From NCBI RefSeq assembly GCF_030908465.1, contig NZ_CP133078.1, positions 2,232,001-2,296,000 on the forward strand: a DNA stretch of 64,000 nucleotides. Direction: 5' to 3'. The notes beneath the pieces were generated by a model. It had not been told where the DNA came from, searched no databases, and saw only the letters and a list, made by a program, of their open reading frames with translations. A program made the position numbers and the translations under genes. This DNA is from Anaerotignum sp. MB30-C6. Its GTDB lineage: Bacteria; Bacillota; Clostridia; Lachnospirales; Anaerotignaceae. Below are positions 1 through 8,643 of the stretch, piece by piece; position 1 is the stretch's first letter; each line of letters begins with the position of its first letter.

Positions 1-302
1 ATAAGGATAAGAAAATCTGCTACAGATTTTAAAGCCATTTATCAGGCACCCTAAGAAGCAGTTGCACATGAACGGATGCTTGAGATTACTGAAAAATGGG
101 ATGCTTATTATCCTAACGCCATGTATGTTTGTTGGGATGTTATTAGCCCGATTTTCACGTTTTCTTCCGACATACGAAAGGTTATCAGCTTTGCGAAAGG
201 CTCTTTTTATCTAGCAACATTTGAAGCAACAAAAAAGTGGAGCCTACCGATCCGAAATTAGGGTAAGGTCTACTGTCAATCATGTTTGAAGGACGTTTAT
301 AA
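1..302 (+). pseudogene. IS256-family transposase, decayed C-terminal fragment
   Basis: Frame 1 reads from the window edge with residues typical of the C-terminal part of IS256/mutator transposases (SATDFKAIYQAP, then WDVISPIF.FS.DIRKVI, then LYLATFEATKKW and IRN.GKVY). It is broken in four ways: an in-frame TAA at 52-54, a deletion fusing DIRKVI directly to the FYLATFEATKKW segment (the conserved TTNAIE stretch is missing), a TAG where the family has Trp (259-261), and a final frameshift, after which LSIMFEGRL and a stop at 300-302 complete the usual tail. The 5' part lies outside the window. It is an inactive remnant beside the phage module. Confidence 0.75.
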
Positions 303-648
303 TTATTAAAATAACCCCATTTTGAAAGGATCTTATTGACATATACAAAAATCATAGAAAGTTAATTTGCAGAAAAATTGTTTCACACTCTCTAAGTTTT
401 TCATTCAAACCTAAAAATAGTGTTTATCAACCATCAAACATTCATGATCTCTGCTTTTTCACGTTGGCTTTTATAGAGAACTCTCTTGTGCTTTTCCTCC
501 CAACGTCTTAGGAAAGTATTAGAACTATCCTTACACTTTACATAATATGGTTATCCCCTACGAATTTCTGGAAGTAAATCTGTAAGATTCTAAGGAATGT
601 AAAGAAAGTCTCATACCATCCACCGAAGTCACGCTTGGGAAGCCTTCT
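303..648. other. intergenic, possible decayed minus-strand frame
   Basis: No intact gene is visible. On the minus strand from about 550 down to 433 a frame reads YYVKCKDSSNTFLRRWEEKH and on to EKAEIMNV and a stop. It looks coding-like but has stops just upstream and no start, so it is probably a gene remnant of unknown origin. I cannot assign it to a family. No terminator or att site was recognised. Confidence 0.3.
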
Positions 649-1269
649 TTATTGCCTTTCCAATACTGCAATTTTCCCGTTACTGCTTACCTTGCATCCA
701 AGAGCTTCCCCTAAATCTCGCACCTTTACATAATTTGTGCCATCTTTAAAGATCAGTTCCACAGGAACCTCCTCACCGTCAACTATAATTTTCCCCTTTT
801 CGACCATCTCCCCATCCCCTCTTTCATACGTAATATAGTCCATCAATAACCAATGGGTAAATTTGTTTTTACTAAGGGGTACCTCTCGCACCCCATAAGC
901 AGAGCCATCTGCGGCTATGTAATAAGGTATCCCGCTCCGCAGTCCTGTATAAATACCCACATGTCCACGCATCCAAACCAAAGCGCCCTTAGGTGCATTT
1001 TTTATGGTGGTAATAGACTCTTTTCTAATTGCCCAATCATAAATTTGGGATGAACCGAGTATCACTCCCGTTGCCCAAGAAATCAGCCCTGAACAATCGA
1101 CACATACCTTTCCCACTTTCTTCTCATCACTATCCCAAACACACTTTTTACCATATCTACTCTGCAAATAGTTATAATTTGCCTGGGTCATCATCGTCCC
1201 TTTCATACCATACACATACGGTGTACCCAACTTGGAACGAGCAAAGGCTACCAACTCTTGCCCAGTCAT
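649..1269 (-). CDS. phage endolysin, NlpC/P60 peptidase
   Basis: Predicted peptidoglycan endopeptidase that lyses the host at the end of the phage cycle. Residues 1-150 match an NlpC/P60 domain: the catalytic Cys is in VDCSG (C59) and the His in RGHVGIY (H103). Residues about 155-206 resemble the copper-amine-oxidase-N-like repeat often used as a wall or stalk domain in Clostridia (VDGEEVPV..IFKDGTNYVKVRDLGEALG). The 206-residue length suits a small phage endolysin. Its ATG overlaps the stop of the upstream holin-like gene (ATGA), so the two are probably translationally coupled. It is the last gene of the phage module. Confidence 0.85.
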   Translation of the reverse strand: MTGQELVAFARSKLGTPYVYGMKGTMMTQANYNYLQSRYGKKCVWDSDEKKVGKVCVDCSGLISWATGVILGSSQIYDWAIRKESITTIKNAPKGALVWMRGHVGIYTGLRSGIPYYIAADGSAYGVREVPLSKNKFTHWLLMDYITYERGDGEMVEKGKIIVDGEEVPVELIFKDGTNYVKVRDLGEALGCKVSSNGKIAVLERQ

Positions 1270-1619
1270 ACCTTTTCCCCCTTTACCACTTCCCGAATGG
1301 CTTTATTTTGCGTCAACATGGTTCGCATTTCTTCTAACGCAGCATCTACCCATAAGGAAAATACGGTAAATGGCACTATTTTTGCCACACTAGGGAATCT
1401 TGTAATAAATAAATTATAAACATACCGTAGTTTTAACTGACCTGTTCCGTCACCCAGTTCTTTCTCCGCCTCAATACATGCAAACAATAGCCATTTTTTA
1501 ATTGTTTCTATCTGTTTTTTCCTAGGCACCCCAGCAAAGTAATAAGCTGTTGCTCCAATGCCACCAAATAAAGCCGCCAAAGCAATAAACAAAAACCAAT
1601 TTTCTATTAAATAGGTCAT
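1266..1619 (-). CDS. phage holin, LLH-like
   Basis: A 117-residue protein with one N-terminal hydrophobic segment (about 6-30, NWFLFIALAALFGGIGATAYYF) followed by a charged helical cytoplasmic part. This is the layout of LLH-family phage holins. It lies directly before the endolysin, as holins do, and overlaps it by 4 bp. A second membrane protein (1671-1973) lies upstream, so which of the two makes the hole and which is accessory cannot be told from sequence. Confidence 0.7.
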   Translation of the reverse strand: MTYLIENWFLFIALAALFGGIGATAYYFAGVPRKKQIETIKKWLLFACIEAEKELGDGTGQLKLRYVYNLFITRFPSVAKIVPFTVFSLWVDAALEEMRTMLTQNKAIREVVKGEKV

Positions 1620-1670
1620 TTTAATCCCTCCTTTTCACAATTTTTTTCAGCTTCTTATCGCTGTCATAAT

Positions 1671-1973
1671 TTAACTAGCCCCATCATCCTCCAGCCCTTT
1701 TCTTAGGCCTTCGACAAACACCTGCTTTTCTTCTATTTCCCTCCGCTGTTCAATCAGCCGAACCTTTTCTTCCTCCCGAGTTTCGAAGTAAGCCTTTAAA
1801 AAATATCCTAAAATCACAGCAATAACCTCTGTCACTACGGTAATGGACAGTGTTTCTGCTATCTGCTCTCTTCCCAAAAAAGCAAGTAAATAAGAAAGCT
1901 GCAAATCAAATAAGGCGATATACAGAATCCCTTGCACTGCTTTTTTGGAGAATGTTTTCTTTCTTCTTTTCAG
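1671..1973 (-). CDS. phage holin-like membrane protein, probable CTG start
   Basis: About 100 residues with two hydrophobic segments (GILYIALFDLQLSYLLAFLG and ITVVTEVIAVILGYFL) and a charged coiled tail, as in small holins. The frame has no ATG, GTG or TTG near the gene junction; the only conventional start is at 2054, 81 nt inside the XhlA-like gene. A CTG at 1973 sits 8 nt after an AGGGGG ribosome site and overlaps the TGA of the upstream gene (CTGA), so I place the start there. The alternative is the 127-residue form from 2054. Confidence 0.6.
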   Translation of the reverse strand: MKRRKKTFSKKAVQGILYIALFDLQLSYLLAFLGREQIAETLSITVVTEVIAVILGYFLKAYFETREEEKVRLIEQRREIEEKQVFVEGLRKGLEDDGAS

Positions 1974-2272
1974 GGCAACCGCCCCCCTGAAAGAAAAAAG
2001 CCAACCACCGCACCAATCATGGCCGACAACACTCGTTCCACAATATTTTCCCACCGCCTAGCTGGCTTCTCCGCTAAAGTTTTTACATCCGCCTTAATTT
2101 CACTAACATCCTCTTTTATATATTCCTGCTCTTTTTGCATCACAGAAAAAGCATTGGTAAGCTGTTCAAGGTTATCCTGGCGTTTTTCCACGGCACCCAA
2201 TCTGTGTTTGTTGCTTTTACTTCGTGCATCTACCTCTACCAGCTTTTCTGAAATTTCATCTTGATTCACCGC
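1970..2272 (-). CDS. XhlA-like lysis accessory protein
   Basis: About 100 residues: an N-terminal coiled coil (heptad-rich, roughly 5-75) and one C-terminal membrane helix (IVERVLSAMIGAVVGFFLSGG). This is the layout of hemolysin XhlA of PBSX-like elements, which works with a holin at the membrane. I chose the GTG at 2272 because GAGGGG precedes it at suitable spacing. A GTG at 2284 that overlaps the stop of the tail gene (GTGA) is also possible. Confidence 0.75.
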   Translation of the reverse strand, partial: AVNQDEISEKLVEVDARSKSNKHRLGAVEKRQDNLEQLTNAFSVMQKEQEYIKEDVSEIKADVKTLAEKPARRWENIVERVLSAMIGAVVGFFLSGGRLP

Positions 2273-2280
2273 CTCACCCC

Positions 2281-3558
2281 TCACATCACCAGATTTCCAT
2301 TCTCATCAATAATGGTTTTATATGAACCGTATACTCCTGTATTACTAAACCGCAACCCTAGATTACCAAAGTGAAATACCTTCGTTGCGGTATCCAGCGA
2401 ATTGGTATCCACACAGACATACAGCCCTGCATCGTTAATTATTACCTTCCCTGAGATTTTCTCTAGCGCCGTTTGTGCATCCGTCGCTGCAGTGCTTGCG
2501 GTACTTTTTGCACTTACAGCAGTTGACAAACTTTTCTCTCCACTGGTAATTGAAGAAGTCAAGTCGGCAACAAAATCGCCTAATTCCACTCTTTCGTATC
2601 GCTCTAACAAAGAATCCCATTCATAGGAAATCACTTTTGCCTTTTTATGAAACCCCATCTTTACATTAGAAACTGTTACAACATCCCCTAGTTGAACATC
2701 TTCTAAAACAGCATACTCCTTGTATTCCTCTGTTTTAGAAAGCATCTGAAAATTCGCCTTGATATTTACCTTGGGCAAGTCGCAACCGCCATCAAACAGC
2801 TTTTGTACTGCACTTGGTAGTTCATAGGCGGATAGGCCGCTATCTTCAAATACGGAGATTTTCGGATTAATATAGGCATTGATATATGAGCTATCCCGAT
2901 ATCCGCCAGACATTGCAACCCCATCCTTGCCATAGGCATAAATCCTTGTGGCCACCTTGGAAATATCTTCGCTCACTTCAAGCCCCACAAGGTTTTTTCC
3001 AGATCGAATGGCAACGCCCCTATCCTGTCCGATGGAGGGTTTCATGGTTACATTAAAGCAATCACGAAGAATCTCTCCACCAAAAGCCTTTACAAAACTG
3101 TCCTTATCTTCATCCATGCCTAGCAGTGCAGAGACGGGATTTGCATTCTTCAATGCAACCCGTCCTGTACCTGTCATATTTGTTGATAGAACAAACGGTA
3201 CTGTATAAGCTAAAGAGCCTTTTATGGCGTTTAAAGCAACCTGCGGCGTACCTGCATTCACATTCAAGCAAAGATTATCCAGCAAATCATAGAACACATG
3301 ACGGGCATAAACTTTTATTCCACCCATATCAGAATTTACATGATAAATGCGAAAAGGTTGTTTCCCCTTTGGTGTAGATGCAAAAACAATCCGTTCCTTT
3401 TCAATATGTTTCCATTTGCCGCCTTCATCATAGGGATGCTCTATTTTTAATTCATACAACCCGTTTAATTCTTCCGACACATTACAAAGGCTCGGAAGCA
3501 ATGCCCCCAAGCCCAAAGTATCAAATGCTATGCTGTTTTTTTCATGTATGGTAACCAT
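2281..3558 (-). CDS. phage tail-tip protein (Tal/tail endopeptidase-like)
   Basis: About 425 residues. The N-terminus, from VTIHEKNSIAFDTLGLGALLPS into an ELNGLYELKIEHPYDE segment, matches phage minor structural/tail proteins that cap the tail tip (prophage tail endopeptidase group). The last 80 residues, with a linker rich in Ala/Thr/Ser and VIINDAGLYVCVDTN, resemble fibre-like tips that contact the cell. It may be started at ATG 3558 or at TTG 3561. It lies between the XkdX-like gene and the lysis genes. Confidence 0.75.
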   Translation of the reverse strand: MVTIHEKNSIAFDTLGLGALLPSLCNVSEELNGLYELKIEHPYDEGGKWKHIEKERIVFASTPKGKQPFRIYHVNSDMGGIKVYARHVFYDLLDNLCLNVNAGTPQVALNAIKGSLAYTVPFVLSTNMTGTGRVALKNANPVSALLGMDEDKDSFVKAFGGEILRDCFNVTMKPSIGQDRGVAIRSGKNLVGLEVSEDISKVATRIYAYGKDGVAMSGGYRDSSYINAYINPKISVFEDSGLSAYELPSAVQKLFDGGCDLPKVNIKANFQMLSKTEEYKEYAVLEDVQLGDVVTVSNVKMGFHKKAKVISYEWDSLLERYERVELGDFVADLTSSITSGEKSLSTAVSAKSTASTAATDAQTALEKISGKVIINDAGLYVCVDTNSLDTATKVFHFGNLGLRFSNTGVYGSYKTIIDENGNLVM

Positions 3559-3562
3559 CAAA

Positions 3563-3703
3563 TCACCCCATTAATGTCACTAACTCGTTATACTCTGTTT
3601 CTGTAATTCGGTTGTTCAACAGGAAAACGTCCATCTTCTTCAACATGTCCTCTTTGTCAAATGCACCCCGTGTAATCATTGTTTTCATTAAGCTAACTAT
3701 CAT
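3563..3703 (-). CDS. XkdX-like small phage protein
   Basis: A 46-codon gene too small for most gene finders. It starts at ATG 3703, 7 nt after AGGAGG, and ends at TGA 3563-3565, just before the tail-tip gene. The protein has the pattern of XkdX-like proteins: a short helix, TRGAFDKEDML, then NNRITETEYNELV. Function in the family is not established; such genes sit near the tail fibre and lysis genes of PBSX-like phages. Confidence 0.75.
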   Translation of the reverse strand: MIVSLMKTMITRGAFDKEDMLKKMDVFLLNNRITETEYNELVTLMG

Positions 3704-3716
3704 CTTTCATTCCTCC

Positions 3717-3977
3717 TTACGCCTTAACTTCCATCAAAGAAGCTATATATTCCGTATTGATTGCTGTTTGCAAAATTGCCTGTTCCGTTGGTGAAAGTGT
3801 CTCTGGTGTAGGTTCTGGCTGTTCCACCTCATCCCATAAACCCTTGTTATACTTTTTCCCTAGTAATGACACATTTTGATTTTCCAGTAAAATCATACGA
3901 GGTGAATGGACTTCTCCAGAAAGCTGAGATATCCCAATACAAATATTTTCTTCGTTTAATTGTGCGTAATTAAACAT
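3717..3977 (-). CDS. small phage tail-region protein, hypothetical
   Basis: An 86-residue protein with a beta-rich N-terminal half (MFNYAQLNEENICIGISQL), a Pro/Glu-rich linker (EQPEPTPETLSPTEQ) and a short C-terminal helix. Similar small proteins follow baseplate genes in many clostridial prophages (XkdW-like position). Function unknown. It is well placed in the module with a clear downstream ribosome site for the XkdX-like gene. Confidence 0.6.
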   Translation of the reverse strand: MFNYAQLNEENICIGISQLSGEVHSPRMILLENQNVSLLGKKYNKGLWDEVEQPEPTPETLSPTEQAILQTAINTEYIASLMEVKA

Positions 3978-3991
3978 GTTATCCCCCCTTT

Positions 3992-4936
3992 TTAATAGAA
4001 CTCAACTACTTGCCATGAAACATAGAAATGATAAAAAGAACCACTTACATAATAATTAGGAGATATCTTAAGCATCACGTCAGTTAAACTGTAAATATAA
4101 GAAAATGAAGTAGACCCACTTCCGATTCCACCATTATTAAGAATTACAAAGCATTTTGAAGGGTCTACCGACTTTATAATTATTTCTATTGCAGCACTGG
4201 TTCCACTTGCACCACTTCTAAGACCTCGTTGAACACTCTTTATACACCCACGAGTTAGCAAAGTATTTAATTTCCCCAAAACACCACCTGTGTTCTCTGT
4301 TGCCCCTGTATCCGTGGTTTCGCCAATCCTTTGTATCACCCCATCCACAGAATTGTTATTGATTGCATTTTGTAACAGGTTTGTCAAATCCACCTTTAAG
4401 TAATTACACATAAATTCCCATGCATCCCACATGGTATCTATGGTAAGCCCTGCCGCAATGGCCCCGGGTACACCGATATTTTGCACCATGGTAGTCATTA
4501 AATCATAAGCTTCATAAAGATTCTGATACAATACAACCAATGCGCCGTATTCATTACTGCTTTCCACTGCACCCTCTGAAATCAAGCTTTTTACCACCTT
4601 GATTTTGAACGGCAAACTTTGTAAAATCTCTACGTTGTTGTGATAAATCACAATCTGTACTTCCAAGTCCTGCGCCACTGCTAGGGCTTGGTCTGTCAAT
4701 TCAAACTGACAACGTCCATTTGTTGCTTCGGTAATTACACCGTTGTTGTAAATCTCCGTCCCATCTGCCTTTTTTCCGTATATCCCAACTTCATGCCCCG
4801 TGAGATTAATAGCTGTACTGCCATCCAGCAAAACAACGTCTAAATATCGACTTTTGGCATCCTTCTGAACGGCTGTAATAATAGCCATAACTTCTTTATT
4901 TACATCAATTTCTAGTTTCTTATAAATCTGCGCCAT
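3992..4936 (-). CDS. baseplate upper protein (BppU-like) with variable C-terminus
   Basis: 314 residues. The first about 125 (DVNKEVMAIITAVQKDAKSR..DGSTAINLTGHEVGIYGKKADG) match the BppU N-terminal immunoglobulin-like domain that attaches receptor-binding elements to the siphophage baseplate. The rest is helical, then a Gly/Ser-rich beta region (GLRSGASGTSAAIEIIIKS) likely to be the receptor-binding or adhesion tip. It is 3 bp from the upstream distal tail gene. Confidence 0.75.
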   Translation of the reverse strand: MAQIYKKLEIDVNKEVMAIITAVQKDAKSRYLDVVLLDGSTAINLTGHEVGIYGKKADGTEIYNNGVITEATNGRCQFELTDQALAVAQDLEVQIVIYHNNVEILQSLPFKIKVVKSLISEGAVESSNEYGALVVLYQNLYEAYDLMTTMVQNIGVPGAIAAGLTIDTMWDAWEFMCNYLKVDLTNLLQNAINNNSVDGVIQRIGETTDTGATENTGGVLGKLNTLLTRGCIKSVQRGLRSGASGTSAAIEIIIKSVDPSKCFVILNNGGIGSGSTSFSYIYSLTDVMLKISPNYYVSGSFYHFYVSWQVVEFY

Positions 4937-4939
4937 TTA

Positions 4940-5650
4940 TCATAGCCACCTCCAATTAGGCTTTATTTCTACCCTTGTTGTGTTCCCTGTCCAACTTATT
5001 GTGTTTGCACCCACCTTAAAAACTGGGAACTCCATAGCTAAAAAGGAATTGTTTTTGTTCATACTATCCTTATAAACTTCCTGTATCTCACTATTAATAG
5101 TGACATATTCATCAACGTGAGTAAGGGTATAATTCACACCATTAATCGTGAGTGTTACGCCTCCACCCCATGGCCGATAAATCGTGATGATGGGTTCACT
5201 GTAAACTGTACCTTGGTTGTAAATGGTTACGATTTCCCCTTCCTTCGCTGTAAGGGTTCTTTCTTCGTCTGCTTTATTCACAGAATATTTAAAAGGAAAC
5301 ACCTTAAACTGAACCAAAAAAGAGTTATACAAATAAATCACATCGGAAATAGAAATGGCATTACTAATCCTCGCCCGATAAACCTTGTCTGGTTCCGTGG
5401 AAAGAATTAAATCCCCACTCCCGTCTAGCCATGCCACAATTTCCCCTAGCCTTTCCGTCCCCCGCTTCCCACACTCCACAGAAAGGGCATACGCCTCATA
5501 GCACCCTTCGTCTATGGTCAATACCCCGTTTCGCCCAGGGATAGTGATTTCATCTTCCCTACGTTTTGGCTTGACGATATCAGGCATAGCTGAAATCAAA
5601 ACCCCCATATCCTTGCTGTTTTTTCCCTTAAAAATAAAATAAGGCTCCAA
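4940..5650 (-). CDS. distal tail protein (Dit)
   Basis: 236 residues resembling siphophage tail-component Dit proteins: an N-terminal FKGKNSKDMGVLISAMPDIVKPKRREDEI segment (the RR.ED.I.IPGR.G core) and a galectin-like beta C-terminal half. Dit forms the hub joining the tail tube to the baseplate. The start is TTG at 5650, about 9 nt after GGAGGTG. It lies between tape measure and BppU, the usual order. Confidence 0.8.
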   Translation of the reverse strand: MEPYFIFKGKNSKDMGVLISAMPDIVKPKRREDEITIPGRNGVLTIDEGCYEAYALSVECGKRGTERLGEIVAWLDGSGDLILSTEPDKVYRARISNAISISDVIYLYNSFLVQFKVFPFKYSVNKADEERTLTAKEGEIVTIYNQGTVYSEPIITIYRPWGGGVTLTINGVNYTLTHVDEYVTINSEIQEVYKDSMNKNNSFLAMEFPVFKVGANTISWTGNTTRVEIKPNWRWL

Positions 5651-5653
5651 GAA

Positions 5654-7126
5654 TTATACACCTCCTGTCGCCGATACTTTTTGTTTGCGGTAGAATTCTG
5701 CCTCCTGCAATAGGCTGGAAACAGAACCTTTTCCGTCATTCACCATCTTTTCAATTTTCAATACGAAATCTCCGCCGTTGTAAGTGGAACTGTTCCAAAT
5801 GTTTGAAGTGTTTTTATGCAAGACACTCTGTGCCGCCTTACTTTGGGCTTGCCCCACATCTGCCATCATGCGGTCAGCATACCGTTCCATTTCCCTTGGG
5901 TCGTAGGCATCTTTCATACCCTTAACTACGCCCTGCGTAATCGGCTTACCGACTTCTCTTGCCGCTCTCTTGGATGGACTTGCCGTCTCTGTGGCACGTT
6001 TCAGCTCTTTGATAATTGCATCGGCAATACTTTTAGCAGTGGCAATAGCTTCACTACGCCTACTCTCCATGCCGTTGATTACCCCATCCATAGCATCTAC
6101 ACCTACACCTTGGCATATAGAAGGCACCTCTTCCAATGTCTGCTCCATTTTGGAGGTGAACTCTTCTTCCAAGGTTTTCAACTCATCTTCATAAAATTTT
6201 GCTGCAATTTCTTTTACTAACTCTTGCTTTTCTTCCCACGTTTCAGTATATTTGTCAAAAAAAGCATCACTTTTCGAAAGGAGTTCATCACCAAAGGCCA
6301 TTCCATCTTCCATATCCATCCCCAAAATTTCATTGAACAGCCCATCAGAAACTCCTTTTTCCTGAAGCTTTTCTAAAACTTCCATATACTTTTCTAAATA
6401 ATCAATTTGCTGGTCTACTTTTTCAAGCTTTATCTCGCCTTCTTTATCATAGGAAAACAAATCCCCGAAAGCTGATAACTTCTTCTCCATACGTTCTTTT
6501 TCATGAATGATTGCTTCGTACTGTTTTTGAGCTTGGATGGCAATATCCTCAATCCTCGTTGTTACCAACCGAAAAGCCTCATCTGTACCTTCATTTAAGG
6601 CATCCTTATAAACCGCCATTAGCTCTTTGGCGGCCTTTCGAAATTGAGGGGCGGCTTTTTTGTTCGCTTCGGCAAAAGCCCTCACGCTAGAATCCACCTG
6701 CCACTCCATGTTAGAAATTGCCGTGGAAGTTTGCTCCTCTAGCCCTTCTTTCATATATTTCAAGTAAAGAGAACCTAACTCCTGATAAGAAACCGCTCGC
6801 TCCTTCGCCTTTTGCAGGGATGCTTCTGAAATAGAAACTACCGTTTTTTCCAGCTTACTCATGGTTTTCTCCACTTGCGTATAGCTTTTGTCCACTCCCA
6901 CCTTTGCTCCATCTCCAAGAGCCAAGGCTTGCCCCGTTATTTTTTCTAAACTATTGGCAACGTTTGTTGAAAACAAAGAAACCTTTCCAGTTATACCAGC
7001 GAAGCCTGTTTCGATTGCCTTTGCACTGATATTTGCCAATTCTCTCATATCAGCAACGCCCTTTTCGAAACCTCTTTCATCTACTTTCGTCCCAAAGGTT
7101 AAGTATCCATCGTAATTGTATGCCAC
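5654..7126 (-). CDS. tail tape measure protein, unusually short
   Basis: 490 residues, mostly alpha-helical and highly charged, with long coiled stretches (200-330). The C-terminal segment ATETASPSKRAAREVGKPITQGVVKGM is the Ser-Pro-Ser-Lys motif common at the end of tape measures. Position between the tail chaperones and Dit supports the role. Most siphophage tape measures are 700-2000 residues and carry hydrophobic helices; none is obvious here, so this phage would have a very short tail or the gene has lost an internal part. Confidence 0.8.
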   Translation of the reverse strand: MAYNYDGYLTFGTKVDERGFEKGVADMRELANISAKAIETGFAGITGKVSLFSTNVANSLEKITGQALALGDGAKVGVDKSYTQVEKTMSKLEKTVVSISEASLQKAKERAVSYQELGSLYLKYMKEGLEEQTSTAISNMEWQVDSSVRAFAEANKKAAPQFRKAAKELMAVYKDALNEGTDEAFRLVTTRIEDIAIQAQKQYEAIIHEKERMEKKLSAFGDLFSYDKEGEIKLEKVDQQIDYLEKYMEVLEKLQEKGVSDGLFNEILGMDMEDGMAFGDELLSKSDAFFDKYTETWEEKQELVKEIAAKFYEDELKTLEEEFTSKMEQTLEEVPSICQGVGVDAMDGVINGMESRRSEAIATAKSIADAIIKELKRATETASPSKRAAREVGKPITQGVVKGMKDAYDPREMERYADRMMADVGQAQSKAAQSVLHKNTSNIWNSSTYNGGDFVLKIEKMVNDGKGSVSSLLQEAEFYRKQKVSATGGV

Positions 7127-7154
7127 CTATCTCACCTCTTTCCAAAAAGTAAAA

Positions 7155-7751
7155 TTATATTAGATTAGTTAAGTCTCCTCCTGCTAAGAGGGCATGTTCA
7201 ATAGCGGAAAATTTCTCTTCCTCTGCTTTTGCACTAGGAAGACGATAAACCTCTTTCATCCTACGGTAAAACTCCTTTTGCTCCTTGCCCATGGCATCGG
7301 TAGTCTCCATGGCTCGGTAACCCATAATTTTTGAAAAGGCTGTGTCCTCCCGAAGCCCTTGAAATAATGCCCGAAACTTCCACCAATGTAACTGGCGAAC
7401 TTCAGTCAAGTCCAACCCGTATTGCTCTAAAAAAGCACTGTAAATATAAGAGGCGTCATATTCAAAAGAATAAATCCGCTGCTTCTTCTTTCCAATTCTC
7501 TTTCTTTTTGAACCCTTTTCTTCCTTTCCCCCGGCATAGAACCACTGAATCCCCTCCAAACCCCTTTGCCAATTCTCGGGAATTTTCGGGTAAAATAAAC
7601 GTAACGCAAGAAGGGGCTTCTCAGCCCCCCTTACTTCCTCATCCATCATTAATAATTCATATAAAATTCCCACCCGAAATTCCCAACGAATGGGGTATTC
7701 CTTTCCATCGATATATACGTTTTTTGGCAATGGATCAATCAAAAGATTCAT
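7155..7751 (-). CDS. Gp15-family tail assembly protein
   Basis: 198 residues; matches bacteriophage Gp15 proteins (LLIDPLPKNVYIDGKEYPI then WEFRVGILYELL; later DLTEVRQLHWWKFRALFQGL). It is the second of two tail assembly chaperones, placed before the tape measure as usual. The start ATG 7751 lies inside the end of the upstream chaperone gene (17-bp overlap), in another frame. That arrangement allows translational coupling or a programmed frameshift; the sequence does not decide which. Confidence 0.8.
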   Translation of the reverse strand: MNLLIDPLPKNVYIDGKEYPIRWEFRVGILYELLMMDEEVRGAEKPLLALRLFYPKIPENWQRGLEGIQWFYAGGKEEKGSKRKRIGKKKQRIYSFEYDASYIYSAFLEQYGLDLTEVRQLHWWKFRALFQGLREDTAFSKIMGYRAMETTDAMGKEQKEFYRRMKEVYRLPSAKAEEEKFSAIEHALLAGGDLTNLI

Positions 7752-8121
7752 AACCCTCAATCCTTTCCACATCATAGGAGGACTTTTTCCTCATCACCTG
7801 GATGTATTCTTCAACCAAAAAAGTATAAACGTCCCTGTGCAGTACAGCTGTATCATTACCAGCAAAGATAGCGTCCGCCTCTTGAGGGCAGCCTAATATT
7901 TCGCCAATGGCTTCTTTTAGTAATGCTTTTTCCTCATTCAACATCTCAGCAAAACCCTCTGTCTGTCCCAAGCCGTCTCTATCTTTTTCCTGATTTTTTC
8001 TAAATTCCTCTTGAACCCGCCTTAAAACAAATGCAATGGTATCTCTGCCAAAGTCCACCAAATACCGTCGCCCTAAAATTTCTACCTCTCGTTTTGTTTC
8101 CCGTGTTTGAAAAGTACCCAT
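7735..8121 (-). CDS. tail assembly chaperone (gpG-like)
   Basis: 128 residues, helical and acidic. It sits between the major tail protein and the Gp15 gene, the position of the first tail assembly chaperone in siphophages. The N-terminus (GTFQTRETKREVEILGRRYLVDFG) and charged helical remainder suit this group, but the call rests mainly on position. Its 3' end overlaps the start of the next gene. Confidence 0.65.
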   Translation of the reverse strand: MGTFQTRETKREVEILGRRYLVDFGRDTIAFVLRRVQEEFRKNQEKDRDGLGQTEGFAEMLNEEKALLKEAIGEILGCPQEADAIFAGNDTAVLHRDVYTFLVEEYIQVMRKKSSYDVERIEGYESFD

Positions 8122-8148
8122 AAAAATCCCCCTAAACCCTCACAAACA

Positions 8149-8643
8149 TTATGCTGTTTCCGTAAAAGTTTTTGTTGTGGTGTTAAAAGTGCCATAAACA
8201 GGATCACCTACACCATGTAAAGTTCCCGTCACCCTAACACTCTCTCCCCCTGCTCCAGCAATTCCCGTCACACCCACTGCCACTTTAAATTTTCTTGCAG
8301 CGAAAGTATTTTCCAATGTTGCGTCGGGCTGAAACAATTCCACACGCACATATTCCAATTCCGCCTCTGCACCTGTTTTTTGATTTCTACCAATGCTATA
8401 CAGGGCCATTACCGCCTCCTCTGAAGCGATCAAATCCGTATCAAAGGGGAACTGGGTCTGGTAATTCTTAATCTGACTTGTCTGGGCCTTTTGATGAATA
8501 TAAGTTTTCCCATCCGTCTGTGCATTGGGATTCTCATCTAAAGTGTTAAATCCCACCCCCATCAAAGCAAAACTGGGGGTGCCATTGGTGCTTGTATTTA
8601 AATAATCTGCAATTTGATGTCTCATCACTGTTTCGTTTATCAT
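8149..8643 (-). CDS. major tail tube protein
   Basis: 164 residues; resembles TP901-1/phi13-type major tail proteins (LMGVGFNTLDENPNAQTDGKTYIHQKAQTS..NYQTQFPFDTDLI), whose polymer forms the siphophage tail tube. It overlaps the upstream gene by 4 bp (ATGA) and is followed by the chaperone pair, as expected. Confidence 0.85.
   Translation of the reverse strand: MINETVMRHQIADYLNTSTNGTPSFALMGVGFNTLDENPNAQTDGKTYIHQKAQTSQIKNYQTQFPFDTDLIASEEAVMALYSIGRNQKTGAEAELEYVRVELFQPDATLENTFAARKFKVAVGVTGIAGAGGESVRVTGTLHGVGDPVYGTFNTTTKTFTETA

Noticed and set aside
1932..2264. 110-codon plus-strand frame opposite the XhlA-like gene
   Set aside because: Shadow of the minus-strand lysis genes; Ser/Thr-rich composition typical of antisense frames.
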